Part shown: piece after piece, positions 23,333-35,857 of the stretch
Layout of the letters: every line of letters starts with the position of its first letter
How positions within the stretch are numbered: position 1 is the first letter of the stretch
From: Terebella lapidaria
Taxonomy: Eukaryota; Annelida; Polychaeta; Terebellida; Terebellidae
Reading direction: 5' to 3'
DNA: 64,000 bases
Assembly (NCBI GenBank): GCA_949152475.1
Contig: OX424569.1
Location: 33,029,950 to 33,093,949 of the forward strand
Notes under the pieces: model-generated
The model's input: the letters and a program-made list of their open reading frames with translations, nothing else
Told to the model about the DNA's origin: nothing
Database searches by the model: none
Made by a program: the position numbers and the translations under genes

Positions 23333-25170
23333 GAATTGTGGACATATAGGAAATGATATATGCTGAATATTCTCGTGACCTTGAATTTGACTTTTGACCT
23401 CATTTTCAAGGTCACAGGACAAAATGGCTAATATCTCGCTTATTATCGACTTTACAGCTTAGGAATCAGTTGTGAACATATAGGAAATGACATATGCTGA
23501 ATATTCTTGTGAACTTGAATTTGACCTTTGACCTCATTTTCAAGGTCACATGACAAAATGGCTAACATCTCGCTTATTATCGACTTTACAGCTTAGGAAT
23601 CAATTGTGAACATATAGGAAATGATATATGCTGAATATTTTCGTGACCTTGAATTGACCTTTGACCTCATTTCCAAGGTCGCAGGACAAAATTGCTAATA
23701 TCTCGCTTATTATCGACTTTACAGCTTAGGAATCAATTGTGAACATATAGGAAATGATATATGCTGAATATTCTCGTGGCCTTGAATTTGAGCTTTGACC
23801 TCATTTTCAAGGTCACAGGACAAAATGGCCAATGTCTTGCTTATTAGCGACTTTACAGCTTAGGAATCGATTGTGAACATATAGGAAATGATATATGCTG
23901 AAAATTCTCGTGACCTTGAATTTGACCTTTGACCTCATTTTCAAGGTCACAGGACAAAACGGCCAATATCTTGCTTATTAGCGACTTTACAGCTTAGGAA
24001 TCAATTGTGAACATATAGGAAATGATATATGCTGAAAATTCTCATGACCTTGAATTTGACCTTTGACCTGATTTTCAAGGTCACATGACAAAATGGCTAA
24101 TATCTCGCTTATTATCGACTTTACAGCTTAGGAATCAATTGTGAACATATAGGAAATGATATATGCTGAATATTCTCATGACCTTGAATTTGACCTTTGA
24201 CCTCATTTCCAAGGTCACAGGACAAAATTGCTAATATCTCGCTTATTATCGACTTTACAGCTTAGGAATCAATTGTGAACATATAGGAAATGATATGTGC
24301 TGAATATTCTCATGACCTTGAATTTGACCTCTGACCTCAGTTTCAAGGTCAGAGCACAAAATGGCTTATATCTCGCATATTATCGACTCTACAGCTTAGG
24401 AATCAATTGTGAACATATAGGAAATGATATATGCTGAATATTCTGATGACCTTGAATTTGACCTTCGACCCCATTTTCAAGGTCATAGGACAAACTGGCT
24501 AATATCTCGCTTGTTATCGACTTCACAGCTTAGGAATCAGTTTTGAACATATAGGAAATGATATATGCAGATTATTGTCATGACCTTGAATTTCACCTTT
24601 GACCTCATTTTCAAGGTCACAGGACAAAATGGCTAATATCTCACTTATTATCGATTTTACAGCTAAGGAATCAATTGTGGACATATAGGAAATGATATAT
24701 GCTGAATATTCTAGTGACCTTGAATTTGACTTTTGACCTCATTTTCAAGGTCAACAGGACAAAATGGCCAATATTTTGCTTATTAGCGCCTTTACAGCTT
24801 AGAAATCAATTGTGAACATATAGGAAATGATATATGCTGAATATTCTAGTGACCTTGAATTTGACTTTTGACCTCATTTTCAAGGTCAACAGGACAAAAT
24901 GGCTAATATCTCGCTTATTATCGACTTTACAGCTTAGGAATCAATTGTGAACATATAGGAAATGATATATTCTGAATATTTTAATGATATTGAATTTGAC
25001 CTTTGACCTAAATTTCAAGGTCAGTCATTTTATTTTCAAAGTCAGATTACAAAATGGCTTATATCTCGCTTATTATCAAATTTACAGCTTAGGGGTCCAT
25101 AGTGAACATATATAGGAAATGATGTATGCTGAATAGTTTGGTGATCTAGAATTTAACCTTTGATCCCATT
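23333..25170 (+). repeat. 134-bp satellite array with nuclear-receptor half-sites
   Basis: CAGCTTAGGAATCAATTGTG recurs at 23455, 23589, 23722, 23856 and on to about 25085, a period of 133-135 bp. Each unit carries TGACCTTTGACCTC (complement of AGGTCAAAGGTCA, a DR1) and TTCAAGGTCA/TGACCTTGAA half-sites. The same monomer family fills parts of 27.4-30.2, 30.8-31.9, 32.8-34.4, 34.4-35.4 and 63.0-64.0 kb, in both orientations. Confidence 0.9.
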
Positions 25171-25289
25171 TTCAAGGTTAGAGATATGGCGATTTCAGTG
25201 GTCACCTTGAATTTGACCTTCAACTTTCTCGGCTTAACTCTGTATATTTCTCCGGTAACCTTTCTAGCTCATTGGGCTAATTTTTTACC

Positions 25290-26145
25290 CACAAATGGCT
25301 GTTTTGACCTTTCAAGGTCATCCAAGGTCAAATTCAAGGTCACCACACAAGTCGCCATATATGACTTCCCTTTTGAAAGTGCCAATTTCTAAGCTCTATC
25401 TTCAAGCGTTCTAGGAGTACTGTTCTGGCAGCTCCCATTATGAAGGAAAAAAGTGCAAAATTTTTTTCAAAGGGTGAAAAAAAAATTTCTGCCTAGAAAT
25501 GACCCAAAATGGATAGTAATGCGATTTGGGGCAAAAAAATTGTTTTTCGCCGACCTGTCCAAAATTCAAAATGGCCGCCACGCGGAGACCGGCGATTCAA
25601 GGGCAACAAAATTTATACACATCATAAAGGTACATAGGGGGAATCTTTTGAAACAAAAATCTCAAAACTGATCTGACAGTTTTCGAGAAAAGACAGACAA
25701 GGTGCAAATTTGGGCATATTTCGACCCCAGAATGGCTGTTTTGACCTTTCAAGGTCATCCAAGGTCAAATTCAAGGTCACCACACAAGTCGCCATATATG
25801 ATTTCCCATTTGAAAGGGCCAATTTCTAAGATCTATCTTCAAGCGTTCTAGGACTACAGTTCTGGCAGCTACCATTATGAAGGAATAAAATGCCGAAAAT
25901 TTTCCGAAAAAGTGTCCAAAATTTTTTTCAAAGGGTGAAAAATTTTTTTTGGCGTAGAAATGACCCAAAATGGATAGTACTGCAATTTGGGGCGAAAAAA
26001 AATTTTTCGCCGACCCGTCAAAAATTGAAAATGGCCGCCACGCGGAGATCGGCGATTCAGGAACAACAAAACTTATACACATCATAGAGGTAAATAAGGG
26101 GAATCTTTTAAAACAAAAATCTCAAAACTGATAAGACAGTTTTTT
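25290..26145 (+). repeat. 430-bp tandem duplication inside element I
   Basis: 25290-25720 and 25725-26145 share ATGGCTGTTTTGACCTTTCA, CAAGCGTTCTAGGA, TGACCCAAAATGGATAGTA and GGCCGCCACGCGGAGA in the same order, with scattered differences and a small deletion in the first copy. Confidence 0.85.
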
Positions 26146-26394
26146 AGAAAATGGCCGCCGAAGTCCAAAATTGGCCATTTTTCGTTAAAAATGGCCGCCA
26201 TTTTGGAAAAAATGCGAAAAACCAAAAACTAAAAAAAAAAACCCTCTTGAAATATTTTTATGCATTTTTGTGCAGAATTTCAGAAAAATCCGCCTGTAAA
26301 CTTTAAAGATACAGATGTGGACGGACGACGGACGGACGACGGACGCATCGCGACAGCAATAGGTTATCGGACCATAGGTCCGGTAACCTAAAAA

Positions 26395-26983
26395 TTTAGG
26401 CATTTTTGATTGAAATTTCAGAAAGATTCTTACACTTTAATCATCGGACCATAGTACGGTAATCTAAAAGAGTCCAAAAAGGTCATGCTCACACATTGAA
26501 AGTGCTTCGATAGAGATCTATTTAGATTTGTTCTGACACGCGTGTATCTGAAAATATAAATTGGCTCATATACATTGATCATTGGTGTAGCAAGGTTTAC
26601 TTTATTATGATCATACAATTACATACAAGTCATGCACAGGGCATGTCTCAGGCAAAGCGCGGTGCTCAGGCTGGTCTCAGGCATAACAGTTTGTAGGTGG
26701 CCTTAAGATCCGGACTGGGCCATTCTTTTTTTCCAGATTACTATGCCGGACCTTTGGTCCGATAACCTATTGTGGTGGCGTCGTCCGTCGTCGTTCGTTT
26801 ACATTTTTTTTATTAGGTTACCGGCCCTATGGTCCGATAACCTATTGGCATGGCGTTGCGTCCGTCGGTCGTCCGTCCGTTCGTCCGTTCACATTTTTAT
26901 CTTTAAAGTTTACGATGGAATATTTCTGAAATTTTGCACAAAAATACCTAAAAATATTTCCAGGAAAGGTTTTTTAGTTTTTA
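26395..26983. other. Junction between elements I and II, with partial left ends
   Basis: About 300 bp of non-repeat sequence is followed by two short, truncated left ends (TATGCCGGACCTTTGGTCCG at about 26741 and TTAGGTTACCGGCCCTATGG at about 26814) before the full left end at 26984. These are three nested or successive starts of the same family. Confidence 0.65.
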
Positions 26984-29900
26984 GGTTACCGGACCTATGG
27001 TCCGATAACCTATTGGCATGGCGTTGCGTCCGTCGTCCGTCGTCCGTCGTCCGTCGTCGTCCGTCGTCGTCCGTCGTCGTCGTCGTCCACATTTTTATCT
27101 TTTTTGTTTACAGGCGAATTTTTCTGAAATTTTGCACAAAAATACTTAAAAATAATTCAAGAAGGAGGTATTTTTTAGTTTTTTGATTTTCGCATTTTTT
27201 TCAAAATGGCGGCCATTTTCGACGAAAAATGCCTGATTTTGGACTTTGGCCGCCATTTTCTCAAAATCTGTTCAGTAACTTTTTTTCTTTTTGATAAATA
27301 ACACTCCTCATATGTACTCCTATGATGTCTATAAATTTCGTTGCGCTTGAATCGCTCGAAGTGGGCCATTTTGGCCCAAACTCGGCTCAAATGGGACTTT
27401 TCCATGTTAAATTCTCCTATGCTTTATAATGGGACACATTATGCCTAATATCTCACTTGATATTGAGATTAGAGACTAGGAATCAATTGTGGACCTATAG
27501 GAAATGATATATGCTGAATATTCTCGTGACCTTGAATTTGACCTCTGACCTCACTTTCAAGGTCAGGGCACAAAATGGCTTATATCTCGCTTATTATCGA
27601 CTCTACAGCTTAGGAATCAATGGTGGACATATAGGAAATGATATATTCTGAATATTCTCGTGACCTTGAATTTGACCTCTGACCTCAGTTTCAAGGTCAG
27701 AGCACAAAATGGCTTATATCTCGCTTATTATCGACTCTACAGCTTGGGAATCAATTGTGGACATATAGGAAATGATATATGCTGAATATTCTGATGACCT
27801 TGAATTTGACCTTCGACCTCATTTTCAAGGTCACAGGACAAAATGGTTTATATCTCGCTTATTATCGACTTTACAGCTTAGCAATCAATTATGAACATAT
27901 AGGAAATGATATATGCAGATTATTGTCATGACCTTGAATTTGACCTTTGACCTCATTTTCAAGGTCACAGGACAAAATGGCTAATATCTCACTTATTATC
28001 GATTTTACAGCTTAGGAATCAATTGTGGACATATAGGAAATGATATATGCTGAATATTCTCGTGACCTTGAATTTGACCTCTGACCTCATTTCCAAGGTC
28101 CAAGGACAAACTGGCTCATATCTTGCTCCTCTATTGACTGTATGGCTTGGGAATCAATTGTGGACATGATATACATGATATAGAAAATGATATACACTGA
28201 ATATTTTGATGACCTTGAATTTGACCTTTACCCCTTCATTTTCAAGGCTACAGCATAAAATTGCTAATATCTCTCTGATTATTGAACTTACAGCTTAGCA
28301 ATCAACTGTGGACATGATATATGCTTAATGTTATATATGCTGAATATTCTCTTGACCTTGAATTCAACCAGTGACCTGGCTAACACCTAAAATATTAAAC
28401 ATTGTCCGGTAACCTATCTTTGGCCCTTGGCCTAATTTTTGATTTTCACATTTTTTTCAAAATGGCGGCTGTTTTTGTCGAAAAATGGCCAATTTTGGAC
28501 TTTAACGGTCGTTTTCTCAAAATCTGTTCAGTATCTTTTTTTCCTATTGATGCATAACACTCCTCATATGTACCCCTGTGACATGTATAAATTTCGTTGC
28601 CCCTGAATCGCTCGAAGTGGGCCATTTTGGGCCCAAACTCGGCCCAGATGGGACTTTTCCATGTTAAATTCTCCTATGCTTTATAATGGGACACATTAAG
28701 CCTAATATCTCACTTAATATTGAGATTACAGAGTAGGAATCAATTGTGGACATATAGGAAATGATATATGCTGAATATTCTCGTGACCTTGAATTTGACC
28801 TTGACCTTGGTTTCAAGGTCAGAGCGGCCGTTTTCGTCAAAAAATGGCCAATTTTGAACTTTGACGGTCGTTTTCTCAAAATCTGTTCAGTAACGTTTCT
28901 GCTTATTAATGCATAAACCTCCCCATATATACCCCTGTGACCTGTGTGAGTTTCGTTGCCCTTGAATTGCTCAAAGTGGGCCATTTTGGGCCCAAATGGG
29001 ACTTTCCCATGTTAAATTCTCCTATGCTTTATAATGGGACACATTAAGTCTAATATCTCACTTAAAACTGAGATTAGAGACTAAGAATCAGTTGTGGACA
29101 TATAGGAAATGATATATGCTGAATATTCTCGTGACCTTGAATTTGACCTGTGACCTAAAATGGCCAATTTTGGATTTTGACGGTCGTTTTCTCAAAATCT
29201 GTTCAGTAACTTTTTTTCCTATTGATGCATAACACTCCTCATATGTTCCCCTGTGACATGTGAAAATTTCGTAGCCCTTGAATCACTCGAAGTGGGCCAT
29301 TTTTGGCCCGAACTCGGCCCAAATGGGACTTTCCGATGTTAAATTCTCCTATGCTTTATAATGGGACACATTATGCCTAATATCTCACTTAATATTGAGA
29401 TTAGAGACTAGGAATCAATTATGGACATAAAGGAAATGATATATGCTGAATATTCTTGTGACCTTGAATTCGACCTCTGACCTCGGTTTCAAAGGTCAAA
29501 GCACAAAATGTCTAATATCTCGCTTATTATCGACTTTACAGCTTAGGAATGAATTGTGGACATATAGGAAATGATATATGCCGAATATTCTGATAACCTT
29601 GAATTTGACCTTTGACCTCATTTTCAAGGTCACAGGACAAAATGACTCATATCTCACTTATTATCGATTTTACAGGTTAGGGATCAATTGTGGACATATG
29701 TGGAATGATATATGCTGAATATTCTCGTCACCTTGAATTTGACCTCTGATCTCAGTTTCAAGGTCAGAGCACAAAATAGCTAATATCTCGCTTATTATTG
29801 ACTTTACAGCTTAGGAATCAATTGTGGACATATAGGAAATGATATATGCCGAATATTCTGATGACCTTGAATTTGACCTTTGACCTCATTTTCAAGGTCA

Positions 29901-32324
29901 CAGGACAAAACGGCTAATATCTCACATTATTGACTTTACAGCTTAGGAAACAATTGTGGACATATAGGAAATGATATATGCCGAATATTGCTATGAATTT
30001 GAATTTGACCTTTGACCTCATTTTCAAGGTCACAGAACAAAATGGCTAATATCTCACTTATTATCGATTTTACAGCTTAGGGATCAATTGCTGACATGAA
30101 GGAAATGATATATGCCGAATATTCTGATAACCTTTATTTTGACCTTTGACCTCATTTTCAAGGTCACGGGACAAAATACTAATATCTAAAATATGTATTG
30201 TCCGGTAACCTTTCTTAGCCCTTGGGCTAATTTTCTTACGATCGAGTCTTTCAGAAATTTTGCACAAAAATGCCTAAAAATATTTCGATTGGGAGGTATT
30301 TTTTAGTTTTTTTATTTTCGCAATTTTTTTTTTTCAAAATGGCGGACCTTTTTAGAAAATTAGCCCAAGGGCTAAGAGAGGTTACCGGAGAAATGTTCAG
30401 TTTTAAACCATAACATTTTTTATTCAAATTGTCATATTGACCTTTCATGGTCATTGAAGGTGAAATTTAAGATTACCATTGACACTGCAACATGGTTTCC
30501 CATTTGATACTGCTAATGTTTAAGGTCTATCTTGAAGTGTTTTACGAGTTTATTCCATACAGCTCCCATACGTGAGTTCGGAAATGTTTTCAAGTTAGGT
30601 ACATGTAAGTGAAATTGGGTCAGGGTCAAGTGGTATAAACATAGCCAATCCATGCTATCCCGCTACCACTGTCGAGTCACTGTCACCAGCACATTACTTG
30701 ATTTCGCTTGTACAATACTAAATACTTTGTTTACTTCGAGTTCACTACATCACTCACACTTGAACGTTTTATTTATACCACTTGACCTGACCTAGAAACA
30801 TTTCCGAACTGGCCGATCATGAAGGAGAAATGAGGTCAAAGGTCAAATTCAAGGTCATAACAATATTCACCATATATTAATTCTTTCATGTTCACAATTG
30901 ATTCCCAAGCCGTTAAGTTGATAACAAACAAAATATTAGTCATTTTGTGCTCCGACCTTGAAAATAAAGTCAAAGGTCAAGTTCAAAGTCATGAGAATAC
31001 TCAGCATATATAGTTTTCTACATGTACACAACCTATTCCCAAACTGTAGAGTCGATAATAAACAAGATATTAGTCATTTTGTGCTCTGACCTTGAAACTA
31101 AAGTCAAATTCAAGGTCACAACAATGTGCGCATATATTATTTCCTATAGGTTCACAATTGATTCCTGAGCTGTAAAGTCGATATTAAGCAAGATATTAGC
31201 CATTTTGTGCTCTGACCTTGTAAATGAGGTCAAAGGTCAAATATAATTCAAGATCACGAGAATATTCAGCATATATCTCTTTCCAAATGTCCACAATTGA
31301 TTCCTAAGCTGTAAAGTTGATATTAAGTGAGATATTAGCCATTTTGTACCTTGACCTTGAAGATGAGGTCAAAGGTCAAATTCAAGGTCATCAAAATATT
31401 CGGACTATATCATTTCCTATATGCGCACAATTGATTCCAAAGCTGTAAAGTCGATAATAACCGAGATATTAGCCATTTTATGCTTTGATCTTGAAAATGA
31501 GGTCAAAGGTCAAATTCAAAGTCATCAAAATATTCGGACTATATCATTTCCTATATGTACACAATTGATTCCTAAGCTGTAAAGTCGATAATAAGCGAGA
31601 TATTAGCCATTTTGTGCTCTGACCTTGAAATTGAGGTCAAAGGTCAATTCACGGTCATGACAATAATCAGCATATATCATTTCCTAGGCGTCCACAATTG
31701 ATTCCTAAGCTGTAAAGTCGATAATAAGCGAGATATAGCCATTTTGTGCTCTGCCCTTGAAAATGAGGTCAAAAGTCAAATTCAAGGTCATGACAATAAT
31801 CAGCATATATCATTTCCTATGTGTCCACAATTGATTCCTAGTCTCTAATTTCAATATTAAGTGAGATATTAGGCATAATGTGTCCCATTATAAAGCATAG
31901 GAGTTATTAACATGGGAAAGTCCCATTTGGGACCCGTCAAGAAAATGAAAATGGACGCTACACGCAGACCGGCGACTCAGGGGCAACGAAACTTATACAC
32001 ATCACAGAGGTATGTGGGAGCAATCTTTTGAAATAAAAATCTCAAAACTGTCTGAACATTTTTTTGAGAAAATGGCCGCCAAAGTCAGAAATTGGCCGTT
32101 TTTCTGCGAAAATGGCCGCCATTTTGAAAAAAATGCGAAAATCAAAAAACAAAAAAATAACCCCCTCTTGAAATATTTCTAGGTATTTTTGTGGAAAATT
32201 TCAGAAAGATCCGATCGTAAACTTTAAAGATAAAAATGTGGACGGACGACACCGACGACGACGACGACGGACGCAACGCCATGCCAATAGATTATCGGAC
32301 CATAGGTCCGGTAACTTAAAAAAA
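26984..32324 (+). mobile_element. Large inverted-repeat element II with oppositely oriented satellite arrays
   Basis: The left end TTTTTAGGTTACCGGACCTA and the right end GGTCCGGTAACTTAAAAA are inverted copies followed by GTCCGTC/GACGGAC runs. The 134-bp monomers run forward at about 27.4-30.2 kb and reversed at about 30.8-31.9 kb. Internal end modules lie at about 28404, 30200 and 30358. A MITE lies at 30577-30810. The TIR-adjacent blocks (AAAATGGCGGCC, GAATCGCTCGAAGTGGGCCA) recur several times, pointing to repeated internal rearrangement. Confidence 0.78.
30577..30810. mobile_element. MITE-like inverted repeat inside element II
   Basis: GTTCGGAAATGTTT on the left and AAACATTTCCGAAC on the right are inverted. 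Both are followed inward by GGTCAAGTGGTATAAA or its complement. Length is about 234 bp. It is non-coding. Confidence 0.7.
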
Positions 32325-32350
32325 ACGGTCAATTTTGGACATTGACGGTC

Positions 32351-35300
32351 TTTTTAGGTTGCCGGACCTATGGTCCGATAACCTATTGCCATGGCGTTGC
32401 GTCCGGCGTCCGTCCATCGTCTGTTAACATTTTTATCTCTTTTGTTTACGGGCGAATTTTTCTGAAATTTTGCACAAAAATGCTTAGAAATAATTCAAAA
32501 AGGAGGTATTTTTTAGTTTTTTTATTTTCGCATTTTTTTTCAAAATGGCGGCTGTTTTCGTCGAAAAATGGCCAATTTTGGACTTTGACAGTTGTTTTCT
32601 CAAAATCTGTTCAGTAACTTTTTTTCCTATTGATGCATAACACTCCTCATATGTACCCCTGTGACATGTATAAATTTCGTTGCCCTTGACTAGCTTGAAG
32701 TGGGCCATTTTGGGCCCAAACTCGGCCCAAATGGGACTTTCCCATGTTAAATTATCCTATGCTTTATAATGGGACACATTAAGCCTAATATCTCACTTAA
32801 TATTGAGATTAGAGACTAGGAATCAATTGTGGACATATAGGAAATGATATATGCTGAATATTCTCGTGACCTTGAATTTGACCTCTGACCTCGGTTTCAA
32901 AGTCAGAGCGGCCGTTTTCGTCGAAAAATGGCCAATTTTGGACTTTGACGGTCGTTTTCTCAAAATTTGTTCAGTAACTTTTTTTCTTATTCATGCACAA
33001 CACTCCCCATATGTACCCCTGTGACATGTATAAATTTCGTTGCCCTTGAATCGCTCGAAGTGGGCCTTTTTGGGCCCAAGCTCGGCCCGAATGGGACTAT
33101 CCCTTGCTAAATTCTCCTATGCTTTATAATGGGACACATTAAGCCTAATATCTCACTTAATATTGAGATTAGAGACTAGGAATCATTTGTGGACATATAG
33201 GAATGATTTATGCTGAATATTCTCGTGACCTTGAATTTGACCTCTGACCTCATTTTCAAGGTCAGAGAACAAAATGGCAAATATCTCGCTTATTATCGAC
33301 TTTACAGCTTAGGAATCAATTGTGGACATATAGGAAATGATATATGCCGAATATTCTGATGATCTTGAATTTGACCTTTGCCCTCATTTTCAAGGTCACA
33401 AGACAAATTGGCTAATATCTCGCTTCTTATCGACTTTACAGCTTAGGAATCAGTTATGAACATATAGGAAATGATATATGCAGATTATTGTCATGACCTT
33501 GGAATTGACCTTTGACCTCATTTTCAAGGTCACAGGACAAAATGGCTAATACCTCACTTATTATCGACTTTACAGATTAGGAATCAGTTGTGCACCTATA
33601 GGGAATGATGTATGCCAAATATTTTGATGACCATTAATTTGACCTTCGACCTTATTATCAAGGTCATAGAACAAAATTGTCATTTTGTTTTACTTTTTAT
33701 TGGATTTACAGCTTAGTAAACAATGGACATATTGGGAATGATATACATGTTCGCTGGATATTCTGATGACGTTGCATTTGACCAGTGACCTTATGTTCAA
33801 GGTCACTAGAATATAAAACATATTTTGTCCGGTAACATGTCTTAGCCCTTGGGCTAATTTTTCTCAAAATCTATGCAGTTACCTTCTCTCTCATTGATGC
33901 ATAACACTCCTCATAAGTACCCATGGGACACGTATAAGTTTCGTTCCTCTTGAATCGCTCGAAGTGGGCCATTTTGGTGGGCCAAATGGGACTATCCTAT
34001 GTTAAATTCTCCTAAGCTTTATAATGGCGCACATTTTCCAAATATCTCACTTAATATTGAGATTAGGAATCAATTGTGGACATATAGGGAATGATATATA
34101 TGCTGAATATTCTTACGACCTTGAGTTTGACCTATGATATAATATTCTAGGTCACAGGACAAAATGGCTAATATCTCTTTCACAGCTTATGAATCAATTG
34201 TGAACACATAGGAAATGATATATTCTGAATATTGTCGTGACCTTAAATTTGACGTTTGACCTAATTTTCAAGGTCACAGGACAGAATGGCTAATACCGGT
34301 ATCTCGCTTATTATCGGCTTCACAGCTTAGGAATCAATTGTGAACATATAAGAAAAAATTAGGCCAAGGGCCAAAGATAGGTTACCGGACAATGTTTAAT
34401 ATTTTAGATGTTAGCCAGGTCACTGGTTGAATTCAAGGTCAAAAGAATATTCAGCATATATAACATTAAGCACATATCATGTCCACAGTTGATTGCTAAG
34501 CTGTAAATTCAATAATCAGAGAGATATTAGCAATTTTGTGCTGTGGCCTTGAAAATGAAGGGGCAAAAGTCAAATTCAAGGTCATCAAAATATTCATTGT
34601 ATATCATTTTCTATATGATGTCCACAATTGATTCCCAAGCCATACAGTCAATAGACGAGCAAGATATGAGCCAGTTTGTCCTTGCACCTTCGAAATGAGG
34701 TCAGAGGTCAAATTCAAGGTCACGAGAATATTCAGCATATATCATTTCCTATATGTCCACAATTGATTCCTAAGCTGTAAAATCAATAATAAGTGAGATA
34801 TTAACCATTTCGTCCTGTGACCTTGAAAATGAGGTCAGAGGTCAAATTCAAGGTCGCGAGAATATTCAGCATATATCATTTCCTATATGTGCACAATTGA
34901 TTCCTAAGCTGTAGAGTCGATAATAAGCGAAATATAAGCCATTTTGTGCTCTGACCTTGAAACTGAGGTCAGAGGTCAAATTCAAGGTCTCGAGAATATT
35001 CAGCATATCATTTCCTATATGTTCATAATTGATTGCTAAGCTGTAAAGTCGATAACAAGCGAGATATTAGCCATTTTGTTAGCCAAAATTTAACATGGGA
35101 AAGTCACATTTGGGCCGAGTTTGGGCCCAAAATGGCCCACTTCAAGCGATTCAAGCGCAACGAAATTTATACATGTCACAGGGGTACGTATGAGGAGTGT
35201 TTTTCATCAATAAGAAAAAAAAGTTACTGAACAGATTTTGAGAAAAAAACCGTCGAAATCCAAAATTGGCCATTTTTCGACGAAAACGGCCGCTCTGACC

Positions 35301-35857
35301 TTGAAACCAAGGTCAGAGGTCAAATTCAAGGTCACGACAATATTCAGCATATATCATTTCCTATATGTCCACAATTCATTCCTAGTCTCTAATCTCAATA
35401 TTAAGTGAGATATTAGGCTTTAATGTGTCCCATTATAAAGCATAGGAGAATTTAACATGGGAAAGTCCCATTTGGGCCGAGTTTGGGCCCAAAATGGCCC
35501 ACTTCGAGCGATTCAAGCGCAACGAAATTTATACATGTCACAGGGGTACATATGAGGAGTGTTATGCATCAATAAAAAAAAAAGTTACTGAACAGATTTT
35601 GAGAAAATGGCCGCCAAATTCCAAAATCAGGCATTTTTCGTCGAAAACGGCCGCCATTTTGAAAAAAATGCGAAAATCAAAGAACTAAAAAATAGCTCCC
35701 TCTCGAAATATTTTTAAGCATTTTTGTGCAAAATTTCAGAAAAATTCGATCGTAAACTTTAAAGATAAAATTGTTGACGGACGACGACGACGACGCCGAC
35801 GCCGGACGCATCGCCAAGCCAATAGGTTACGGACCATAGGTCCGGTAACCTAAAAAA
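32351..35857 (+). mobile_element. Large inverted-repeat element III of the same family
   Basis: The left end is TTTTTAGGTTGCCGGACCTA and the right end GGTCCGGTAACCTAAAAA. Forward monomers occupy about 32.8-34.3 kb and reversed monomers about 34.4-35.4 kb. They meet near 34350 at TTAGGCCAAGGGCCAAAGAT followed by AGGTTACCGGACA. About 27 bp separate its left end from the right end of element II. Confidence 0.78.

Larger units (their letters stand above)
22485..26394 (+). mobile_element. Large inverted-repeat element I carrying the 134-bp satellite
   Basis: The left end reads TTTTAGGTTACCGGACCTAT, then a GTCCGTC-rich microsatellite, TTTAAAGTTTACGATCGAAT and CAAAATGGCGGCC. The right end carries the same segments in inverted order and ends GGTCCGGTAACCTAAAAA. 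Arms are about 240 bp. The interior has about 13 monomers of 133-135 bp (about 23333-25170), an internal end module at about 25243-25283, and a 430-bp tandem duplication. No transposase was recognised; ORFs here are translated repeat. Confidence 0.82.

Noticed and set aside
25453..26403. Overlapping phenylalanine/lysine-rich ORFs on both strands
   Set aside because: They lie in the 430-bp duplication and inverted ends of element I, which have no codon-like pattern.
26743..27186. 147-codon ORF with repeated RRPSSVVRR-type text
   Set aside because: Translation of the GTCCGTC microsatellite and the repeat ends of the large elements; several left ends are simply read through.
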